From Asticcacaulis aquaticus (lineage in GTDB: Bacteria > Pseudomonadota > Alphaproteobacteria > Caulobacterales > Caulobacteraceae), in NCBI RefSeq assembly GCF_028550415.1, contig NZ_JAQQKX010000003.1:244222-308221 (forward strand): DNA of 64,000 nucleotides, given 5' to 3'. The position numbers and the translations under genes were made by a program. The notes beneath the pieces are model-generated. The model was given only the letters and a program-made list of their open reading frames with translations, had not been told where the DNA came from and searched no databases. Below are positions 8,084 through 14,855 of the stretch, piece after piece (the first letter of the stretch is position 1; every line of letters starts with the position of its first letter).

Positions 8084-9003
8084 TGGTGAAGCATTTCCTC
8101 GATATCGCCGATCTGAGCGCCGCTGACCTGCGCGGCATCCTTGACGACGCCCACGCCCGCAAGGCCGCCCGCAAGGGCTGGCCCAAGGGCCGCGTGGACG
8201 CCGACGCCCCGGCGCGCGACCGCGTGCTGGCCATGATCTTCGAGAAGAACTCGACGCGCACGCGCTTCTCGTTCGACGCGGCGATCCGGCAACTGGGTGG
8301 TGACGCCATCATCTCGACGGCGACCGACATGCAACTCGGGCGCGGCGAAACCATCGAAGACACAGCGAAAGTCCTGTCGCGCATGGTCGACGCGATCATG
8401 ATCCGCGCCAACCGCCACGACGATGTCCTGCGTCTGGCGCGCACGGCGACGATCCCGATCATCAACGGCCTGACCGACAAGAGCCACCCGTGTCAGATCC
8501 TTGCCGATCTTCAGACGATCGAAGAACATCGCGGCAATATCAAGGGCAAGACTCTGGCCTGGGTCGGCGACGGCAACAATGTCTGCGCCTCGTTCATCCA
8601 CGCGGCGGCGCGCTTCGACTTCACGCTGAACATCGCCTGTCCGGCGGGTTATAAGCCGTCGAACGCCGACATGTTCTTCGCCTCGGAAAACCGCGCCCGC
8701 GTGACGGTGACTCAGGACCCGGAAGCCGCCGTGCGTGGGGCCGACGTGGTCATGGCCGATACCTGGGTGTCGATGGGCGACCTCGACCACGACGAACGTC
8801 TTGAGGCCTTCGAGCCGTATCAGGTCAACGAAGCCCTGATGGCGTTGGCGAAGCCTGACGCGCTGTTCCTGCACTGCCTGCCCGCCCACCGCGGCGAGGA
8901 AGTGACGGACGGCGTCATCGACGGCCCGCAATCGGTGGTCTGGGACGAGGCCGAAAACCGCATCCATGCGCAGAAGGCTGTCATTAACTGGTGCTTTAGC
9001 TAA
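8083..9003 (+). CDS. argF: Ornithine carbamoyltransferase
   Basis: This 306-residue enzyme condenses ornithine and carbamoyl phosphate to citrulline in arginine synthesis. It has the carbamoyl-phosphate motif STRTRFSFD near residue 52, the HPCQILAD motif near 130, the ornithine-binding SMG segment (WVSMGD) and the [11 protein letters not shown] signature near 265. Length and motifs are those of an anabolic OTC trimer. Its start overlaps the argD stop, so translation is coupled. hslO, which often follows in Caulobacterales, is absent; an intergenic repeat follows instead. Confidence 0.97.
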   Translation: MVKHFLDIADLSAADLRGILDDAHARKAARKGWPKGRVDADAPARDRVLAMIFEKNSTRTRFSFDAAIRQLGGDAIISTATDMQLGRGETIEDTAKVLSRMVDAIMIRANRHDDVLRLARTATIPIINGLTDKSHPCQILADLQTIEEHRGNIKGKTLAWVGDGNNVCASFIHAAARFDFTLNIACPAGYKPSNADMFFASENRARVTVTQDPEAAVRGADVVMADTWVSMGDLDHDERLEAFEPYQVNEALMALAKPDALFLHCLPAHRGEEVTDGVIDGPQSVVWDEAENRIHAQKAVINWCFS

Positions 9004-9004
9004 A

Positions 9005-9150
9005 CATCCTCCCCTGCGCAGCGGGGGAGGTGGCTGCGAATGAAATGAGCAGACGGAGGGGGCATTTCTGTAGGCGTGCCCCCTCCGTCTTTTGTCGCTA
9101 TGCTCCAAAATCCACCTCCCCCGTACGCTATGGCTACAGGGTAGGATGTT
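9005..9150. repeat. Intergenic palindromic repeat (family B)
   Basis: This element runs CATCCTCCCCTG...GGGGGAGGTGG, then CGGAGGGGGCAT paired with GCCCCCTCCGTC, then CCACCTCCCCCGTA...GTAGGATG. The outer and inner arms are inverted repeats, so the whole can fold into a branched hairpin. A second copy with the same order lies at 47957-48097. It separates argF from a convergent small membrane gene. Confidence 0.8.
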
Positions 9151-9152
9151 CT

Positions 9153-9386
9153 CTAATACTGCACCGGCGGATCGCTCTTGAGGCCAAGCAGAGTCAGGGT
9201 ATGCACGATCAGGATGATCGTAACCGTGACCGACAGCAGCATGATGAACCGCCACGGCATCAGGCGCGGCTTTTCCGAGCGGAAATCGGGCGGTCGGGCG
9301 CCCAGCCAGCCCGACACGAGGGCCAGTAGCGCGAAGCCGCCGAGACAGATCAGGGTGAGCGGTAAAGTCATATCCATGCGTGCCAT
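9153..9386 (-). CDS. Small two-helix membrane protein
   Basis: This is a short protein (about 77 residues from ATG 9386; ATG 9377 and 9371 are equally possible, and a TTG at 9413 is less likely). Two hydrophobic helices, LPLTLICLGGFALLALVSGWL and FIMLLSVTVTIILIVHTLTLLGL in part, flank a basic loop with RPPDFRSEKPR. No family is recognised. It is convergent with argF and divergent from podJ. Reading-frame quality and the paired helices argue it is real. Confidence 0.6.
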   Translation of the reverse strand: MARMDMTLPLTLICLGGFALLALVSGWLGARPPDFRSEKPRLMPWRFIMLLSVTVTIILIVHTLTLLGLKSDPPVQY

Positions 9387-9430
9387 ATGGGGCAGGGGAT
9401 AAGTTTTGGGCAAGCCCCGTCGCGCAATTT

Positions 9431-9591
9431 TGTGGATAAGTCTTCACCGCATTGAATTTTCGCGCAAAACGCGATTCAAGAACGTTGCTCTTTCCACAGA
9501 AGAATAATGTTACCCCAGATATTGGGGTTAACAAAAGGTTTACACCCCAGATAATGAGTATTAGCCTTTCGGAAAGGTGAATAGGGGATTC
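9431..9591 (+). promoter_or_regulatory. podJ promoter region with DnaA box, CtrA-like site and GANTC sites
   Basis: TGTGGATAA (9431-9439) is a perfect DnaA box in reverse orientation (TTATCCACA). TTAA (9528-9531) and TTTA (9539-9542) are separated by seven bases, one mismatch from the CtrA consensus TTAA-N7-TTAA. GATTC (CcrM target) occurs at 9473-9477 and again at 9587-9591, just before the ATG. A dyad ACCCCA/TGGGGT (9512-9528) and a direct repeat CCCCAGATA (9513 and 9545) add further structure. In Caulobacter podJ is known to be under DnaA, CtrA and methylation-linked control, so the sites fit. Confidence 0.6.
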
Positions 9592-9593
9592 GT

Positions 9594-12500
9594 ATGACCG
9601 GCGGCACGCCCTGGAGCGTTAAGGGTATCGATTCGAAGGCGAGAGAAGTCGCCAAGGACTTGGCGCGCCGGTCGGGCATGACCCTCGGCGAGTGGTTAAA
9701 TCACACCATTCTGCAAGGCGAGGACGTCGAGGCGGTGATTCGCCGCGAGCGTCAGAAGGCCCAGAGCGCCGGGAGATCGGCCAACCGTGAGCGCCGTCCG
9801 GTCGAGCCCGTTTACGACGAAGACGACCTGTACGCCGAGGACGATTACGCTCCGCGCGCCGCCCGACCGGCACCGCGCTCAGAGCCCCGGTATGATTCCC
9901 GCGCGTCCCGTCCCGCGCCCTATTCGCTGGCCGCGCAACGCGACGCGCGCCGTCCGGTGTCCGAGGCCTATTACGACGAGCCGTGGCCGGCGCGTGAATC
10001 GGCGGAACTGGGCCGCGTGACGCGCGTTCTGGAAAGCCTCGGCACGCGTATCGAATCCTCCGAAACGCGCTCGGCCTCGGCGGTGCGCGGCGTGTCTCAG
10101 GCCGTCGAAGCCTTGCTCAACCGTCTGGAACGCTCCGAATCCGCCATCGCCGAAACCCTGGCCGAGAGCGAAGGTCGTCTGGAGGAGCGTCTGGGCGAAC
10201 GTTTCAGTGGCCAGACGCGCCATGTCCTCGATACGGTCAGTTCGGCTTCGGAACGCCTGTCGCAGGCCGAGGACGAACAGGCGGCGCTGGCCGAGCGACT
10301 CTATAATGCCGAACGCGTGGTCGATGCTCAGGCCGAGCGTCTGGAAGGCCTGTCGGGCCACCTGCGCGAGGAGCGCGAGCGCGTGGCGCGGCTTGAGGCC
10401 GAGTTGAAGGCCTCGCCGGTGAAGGATACGGTCGAGGCCGTCGAAGGCGCGCTCGGCAAGCTGGCCAACCAGCTTTACGAGAACGACGCCCGGGCGCGCG
10501 ATACGGTCAAGGATATTCGCGGCGATATGGTCAACCTGTCGCACCGTTTGGCCCAGATGGAAATGAAGGACCACGACGCGGCGGCGCAACAGATGGTCGA
10601 TCGTGTCGTCTCGCAGCTGTCCAAGCGCCTTGAGGCCGCCGAGGCCCAGACCGCCACGGCGATCCGCACGCTGGAACAGGCCTTTGCCTCGCTCGATGCC
10701 CGCCTGCTGCGCTCCGAAGAGCGCGGCGACGTCACCGATCCGGAAAGCGTCCATTCCCTCACGCGACTGACCGCCGACCTGACGCGCCGCGTCGAGGAGT
10801 CGCGCTACGATGTCATGCGCGCGCTGGAAACCGCCACGCGCCAGAATCTCGATCAGACGGTGTCGCTGCTCAATACGCGACTGGGCGAGGCTGAGGCCCG
10901 CTCGGCGCGCGCCATCGAGACCCTGGGTCAGGATGTGCTGAAAATTGCCGATAACCTCAATCGCAGGATGACGGGCGTGGTGCAGTCGAGTGAGGATGCG
11001 GCCGAGCGCGCCTCGGCCGAGGTACGCCGTTTGAGCGAGACTCTGGACGAGCGTTTTGAAACGGCCGATCAATCCCATGCCCGCGCTTTGGAGCGCCTGA
11101 GCGGTGAAATCGCGCGTATCTCCGAACGCCTGACGCAGAAGGTCGCCGAGACCGAGCGTCGTACCACACAGGTACTGCAGGGCGTTGGCGAAGAGCTCGA
11201 CACCCGTCATCAGCGCGTCAATTCGGACATCGCCGATCGCATCCGTCAAAGCGAGGAGCGTACGCAGAAGCTGCTCGACGAAGCGCGCAGCAAGATCGAT
11301 TCGCGTATCGGTCAGGTCCAGACTCAGACCCTGCTGCAGGAGGCCGCGCGCCCGTCCCTGCGCAAGGCCGTGGCCGAGGACATGCCCAATCCTTTTGAGG
11401 GAAGTGCGTTTGCGCCCGCAACCACAGAATTGCAGCAAAAGCCGTTCGCAGCCTTCGAGCACGGCTTCGACGAAGCCGTGGACGCGCCTGCACCCGTCGT
11501 GACGCCCGAACCCGTGGCCAGACCTGCGGCGAAAGCGCCGGTCGCCGAAGACGACGATATTGACCTGACCGGCCGCCTCCTGAGCTCGGCGCTCGATTTC
11601 GGCGACGATCCGTTCGCGGAAACGCCGGCGCCCGAAACGCGCAAAACGGCTGAGCCCGATGCGTTCAATGCCGGTCACAAGCCCGATATCGATCCGTTCG
11701 GCGATGACGACGACTTCGACGGCGGGGCGGCCGAACTGGCCATGCAAGCGCCGCTGACGCCCCGTCCGGCATCGCGCAACGACGCCCTGAACGATCCGTT
11801 TGCCGATCTGGCGGACGATCTTGACCCGTTTGCCGATGTCGATGCGTCGCGCAAGGTGTCGCCCGCTCCGAAGGCCTCGACAAACGATGTGTTCGACGCG
11901 CCGTTCGATGAACCGGCGGACCGTCCGGCCTACGAAGACGGCGGCGTGTCCATGTCGACCCGTGATGCGCTGGCCGCGGCCCGCGCCGCCGTGCGCGCCT
12001 CGGTCGAAGGCACGGGCACCGACAAGAAGCCGCTGGGCGGGCTCAAGCTCGGCCTGTCGCGCACCAAGGATACCAAGCCGGCAAAAGAAAAGCCGTCCAA
12101 GGAAAAGGGCAAGACCCTGCTCAACGCCTTTAAGGCATCCTCGGTCGCCGTCGTGCTGACGGCAGGGGTGGTGGGCGGCTATATGCTGGTCCGTGATGGC
12201 GGTGCCGAAAAGCCCGCTACGGCGGCGCCGGTGCTCGCCACGGCGGTTGCCACGGCACCGACCGCGCAGGACCTGACGCGGATGAAGGCCATGTACGAGG
12301 CGGCGTCGATCGCTCTCAAGGCCAATGATCCGAAGGGCGTCGAAGCCCTGCGTACCGTGGCGGACATGGGCTATCCGCAGGCGCAGTTCGACCTCAGCGT
12401 GCTGTACGACAAGGGGACCGAAGGCCTGATCGCCGCCGACAAGGCGCAGGCGCGCCGCTGGGTCGAGCGCGCGGCTCAGGGCGGTATCCCCGAGGCCATG

Positions 12501-12836
12501 TATAATCTCGGGCGCATGTACTATAACGGCGAAGGCGGGCCTCAGGACCTGCCCGGGGCGATGTTCTGGCTGCGCAAGGCGGCCGAACGCGGCGAGGCTG
12601 AAAGCCAGTACGGCCTCGGCATCATGTACATGCAGGGCATCGGCGCGCCGATGAACCTGACCGAAGCCTATAAGTGGCTGTCGATTGCCGCCGCGGGCGG
12701 GGACGGTGAATCGGCGGAAACCCTCAAAGGGCTGCGCGGCCAGATGAGCCCGGAGCAGATCGCCAGCGCCGAAACCCAGGCCAAGGCGTTTAAACCCATC
12801 GGCCAGAGCGCCCCGACCTCCGTTGCGGCGAAATAA
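9594..12836 (+). CDS. podJ: PodJ-like polar localization factor with Sel1 repeats
   Basis: This 1080-residue protein opens with the PodJ signature WSVKGIDSKAREVAKDLARR...GMTLGEWLN. An arginine-rich linker leads to long coiled coils (about 140-600, with many EAETRxxxAI-type heptads). A low-complexity acidic segment with repeated NDPFADL-like units (about 600-800) follows, then one membrane helix (about 846-866) and periplasmic Sel1 repeats (about 920-1045). PodJ marks the new pole and organises pilus and holdfast assembly and PleC localization. It ends about 35 residues after the last Sel1 repeat, so the C-terminal peptidoglycan-binding domain of Caulobacter PodJ is missing. AGGGG before ATG 9594 supports the start. 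Confidence 0.82.
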   Translation: MTGGTPWSVKGIDSKAREVAKDLARRSGMTLGEWLNHTILQGEDVEAVIRRERQKAQSAGRSANRERRPVEPVYDEDDLYAEDDYAPRAARPAPRSEPRYDSRASRPAPYSLAAQRDARRPVSEAYYDEPWPARESAELGRVTRVLESLGTRIESSETRSASAVRGVSQAVEALLNRLERSESAIAETLAESEGRLEERLGERFSGQTRHVLDTVSSASERLSQAEDEQAALAERLYNAERVVDAQAERLEGLSGHLREERERVARLEAELKASPVKDTVEAVEGALGKLANQLYENDARARDTVKDIRGDMVNLSHRLAQMEMKDHDAAAQQMVDRVVSQLSKRLEAAEAQTATAIRTLEQAFASLDARLLRSEERGDVTDPESVHSLTRLTADLTRRVEESRYDVMRALETATRQNLDQTVSLLNTRLGEAEARSARAIETLGQDVLKIADNLNRRMTGVVQSSEDAAERASAEVRRLSETLDERFETADQSHARALERLSGEIARISERLTQKVAETERRTTQVLQGVGEELDTRHQRVNSDIADRIRQSEERTQKLLDEARSKIDSRIGQVQTQTLLQEAARPSLRKAVAEDMPNPFEGSAFAPATTELQQKPFAAFEHGFDEAVDAPAPVVTPEPVARPAAKAPVAEDDDIDLTGRLLSSALDFGDDPFAETPAPETRKTAEPDAFNAGHKPDIDPFGDDDDFDGGAAELAMQAPLTPRPASRNDALNDPFADLADDLDPFADVDASRKVSPAPKASTNDVFDAPFDEPADRPAYEDGGVSMSTRDALAAARAAVRASVEGTGTDKKPLGGLKLGLSRTKDTKPAKEKPSKEKGKTLLNAFKASSVAVVLTAGVVGGYMLVRDGGAEKPATAAPVLATAVATAPTAQDLTRMKAMYEAASIALKANDPKGVEALRTVADMGYPQAQFDLSVLYDKGTEGLIAADKAQARRWVERAAQGGIPEAMYNLGRMYYNGEGGPQDLPGAMFWLRKAAERGEAESQYGLGIMYMQGIGAPMNLTEAYKWLSIAAAGGDGESAETLKGLRGQMSPEQIASAETQAKAFKPIGQSAPTSVAAK

Positions 12837-12861
12837 CGAGCTATTACACTTGCTTCGATAC

Positions 12862-12897
12862 ACGCCCGTATGACATCGTGCATACGGGCGTTTCGTT
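12862..12897 (+). terminator. Probable terminator after podJ
   Basis: ACGCCCGTATG (12862-12872) pairs perfectly with CATACGGGCGT (12881-12891) around an eight-base loop. TTTCGTT follows, a weak T tract. Confidence 0.65.
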
Positions 12898-12982
12898 AAG
12901 CGATAGGCTAAAAAGTGTAGCTAAATTCTTCTTTGGCGTTTTTAGCTACAATATCGCGCCCCTCCAAGACTGAAAGGTTCGC

Positions 12983-13903
12983 GTGGAAATCTACCTCCCC
13001 ATCGCCGAAATGTCGGTGAATGTCTGGCTGATGGCCGGGCTGGGGGTGGTGGTCGGATTCCTCTCCGGCCTGTTCGGGGTGGGCGGCGGCTTCCTTATGG
13101 CACCGGTGCTGGTGGCGCTCGGTATTCCGCCGTCGATCGCCGTAGCGTCTCAGGCCGGGCACGTGCTGGCGACCTCGACCTCATCGGTTCTCAGCTATGG
13201 CCGCGAGGCCAATGTCGATATGCGCATGGGCACGCTGATGGCCGGCGGCGGTATCCTGGGCGCCATTGCCGGGGTCGAAATATTCCGTATCCTGCGCCTG
13301 CTCGGTCAGGCCGACCTGATGGTGGCGCTGCTCTATCTGCTGCTGCTGGGGACCATCGGCGGGCTGATGCTCAATGAGAGCCTGCGCGCCCTGTTCCGCA
13401 CGCGTCAGGGCCTGCCGCCGGAACGGCCCAAAAGCAAACGCCCGGTCTGGCTCTATTCCCTGCCGTACAAGATGCGCTTTCCGCGTTCAGGGCTCTATAT
13501 TTCGGTCATACCTCCGCTGGCCATCGGGTTTACGGTCGGCATTCTGGCGGCCCTGATGGGGGTCGGCGGCGGTTTTCTCATCGTTCCGGCGATGATCTAC
13601 ATACTGCGTATGAAGGCTTCGGTCGTGGTGGGCACCAGCCTGTATCAGATCGTCATCACGACCCTGGTCACCATGATCCTTCAGGCCGTGCGCAACCACA
13701 CGGTGGACGGTGTTCTGGCCTTTATCCTGCTCATCGGCGGGGTGGTGGGCGGGCAACTGGGCATCCGCGCCGCGACGCGGTTTCGCGCCGAGCAGTTGCG
13801 CGTCATTCTGGCGGTAATTATCCTGATGGCGGGCCTGCAGATGGGCTTTACGCTCTTTGTCCCGCCGGAAGACCCGTTCATCCTCGCGCCGACGAACGGG
13901 TAG
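12983..13903 (+). CDS. Sulfite exporter TauE/SafE family permease
   Basis: This 306-residue inner-membrane protein has about eight hydrophobic helices in two halves. Each half contains the family motif with clustered glycines: SGLFGVGGGFLMAPVL near residue 32 and AALMGVGGGFLIVPAM near 190. These permeases export sulfite, sulfoacetate or other small anions. GTG 12983 follows an ordinary gap of about 145 bp from podJ. The gene directly before a TIGR02186 gene is a frequent alphaproteobacterial pairing, and the TIGR02186 protein may assist the exporter from the periplasm. Confidence 0.9.
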   Translation: MEIYLPIAEMSVNVWLMAGLGVVVGFLSGLFGVGGGFLMAPVLVALGIPPSIAVASQAGHVLATSTSSVLSYGREANVDMRMGTLMAGGGILGAIAGVEIFRILRLLGQADLMVALLYLLLLGTIGGLMLNESLRALFRTRQGLPPERPKSKRPVWLYSLPYKMRFPRSGLYISVIPPLAIGFTVGILAALMGVGGGFLIVPAMIYILRMKASVVVGTSLYQIVITTLVTMILQAVRNHTVDGVLAFILLIGGVVGGQLGIRAATRFRAEQLRVILAVIILMAGLQMGFTLFVPPEDPFILAPTNG

Positions 13904-13911
13904 GGGGGATC

Positions 13912-14736
13912 ATGGTCGCCGCATCCCTGCCCCCGGATATTAAACAGGCCGAAACACCCGCGCCCTATGTCGAAAACCTGCCGGTCGCACCGACGATTGC
14001 CCCCGATAGCCTGTCGACCGACCTGACGCAAAGCCGCATCGAGGTGTCGTCCTCGTTTCAGGGGGCCAAGGTCATCCTCTATGGCGCAGTGTTCCAGCCG
14101 AAGGATCAGCCGTCCGACGTGGTGGTGGTCATTCGCGGGCCCAAGGCCTCGATGCGCCTGATCCGCAAGACGCAACACGCCGGGGTGTGGCTCAATTCGC
14201 GCCCGGTCGTGTTCGAGGGCGCGCCGGGCTATTACATGGCGGCCTCGTCGCAGCCGCTCGACCGCATCACCGACTTTTCGCACCGGCGCTTGCTGGGGCT
14301 GGGCCTCGACTATATCGCCATGGACACCTCGCGCGAAAACAAGGTGGTGACGCGCTATGGCGTCAAGGATGTGGTGGTCAACGGGCTTGAGGCCGACTAT
14401 CTCGACTGGCGCCGGGCGGTCATCAGACTGAAATCGAAGGCCGGGCTCTATGCGGACAATCCGCTGGGGGTGCGGTTTGTCGATCAGAACCTATTCCGCG
14501 CCGAGGTGACCCTGCCGTCGGAAGCGCCGATCGGCGACTACACCGCCGAGGTCTGGCTGTTTCGCAACGGTCAGCCGGTAGGCTATTCCGAAAAGACTAT
14601 GACGGTGGAAAAGGTCGGCTTCGAACGGTTCATTTTCAATTCCGCCCATCGTCACGCGTGGCTCTACGGTCTGGCCTGCGTCGCCATGAGCATGGGTATG
14701 GGCGCACTGGCGTCGCGACTGTTCAGACGGGGGTAA
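13912..14736 (+). CDS. TIGR02186 family protein, transporter partner
   Basis: This 274-residue protein matches the TIGR02186 family linked to TauE/SafE permeases. It has an immunoglobulin-like core (SRIEVSSSFQGAKVILYGAV near 42, VVVIRGPK), an LGLDYIA segment, and a single C-terminal helix (LYGLACVAMSMGMGALASRLF in part) that would anchor it facing the periplasm. Unlike usual members, the reading frame shows no N-terminal signal peptide: it starts MVAASLPPDIKQ, eight bases after the permease stop, and the frame upstream (PRADERVGGI) is not hydrophobic. Topology is therefore uncertain. The two genes should be co-transcribed. Confidence 0.82.
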   Translation: MVAASLPPDIKQAETPAPYVENLPVAPTIAPDSLSTDLTQSRIEVSSSFQGAKVILYGAVFQPKDQPSDVVVVIRGPKASMRLIRKTQHAGVWLNSRPVVFEGAPGYYMAASSQPLDRITDFSHRRLLGLGLDYIAMDTSRENKVVTRYGVKDVVVNGLEADYLDWRRAVIRLKSKAGLYADNPLGVRFVDQNLFRAEVTLPSEAPIGDYTAEVWLFRNGQPVGYSEKTMTVEKVGFERFIFNSAHRHAWLYGLACVAMSMGMGALASRLFRRG

Positions 14737-14742
14737 GCAAAT

Positions 14743-14776
14743 CTTATACCTCCCCGACAAGTCAGGGAGGTATAAG
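14743..14776. repeat. Short family-A palindrome
   Basis: CTTATACCTCCC (14743-14754) and GGGAGGTATAAG (14765-14776) are perfect 12-bp inverted arms around a ten-base loop. This is the minimal outer end pair of the family-A repeats found elsewhere in the window, collapsed to one hairpin. Confidence 0.8.
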
Positions 14777-14855
14777 ACGTTCGACACGTTTCGCGCGCAC
14801 AATGCAGTCGTTGTGGGGGCTTTTGTTTGTCGCCCATAACCGTTACATTGCCCGC

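Noticed and set aside
9879..12863. 994-codon open frame antisense to podJ
   Set aside because: It mirrors the codon structure of podJ, has no recognisable domain and no ribosome site; long antisense frames are expected in GC-rich coding DNA.
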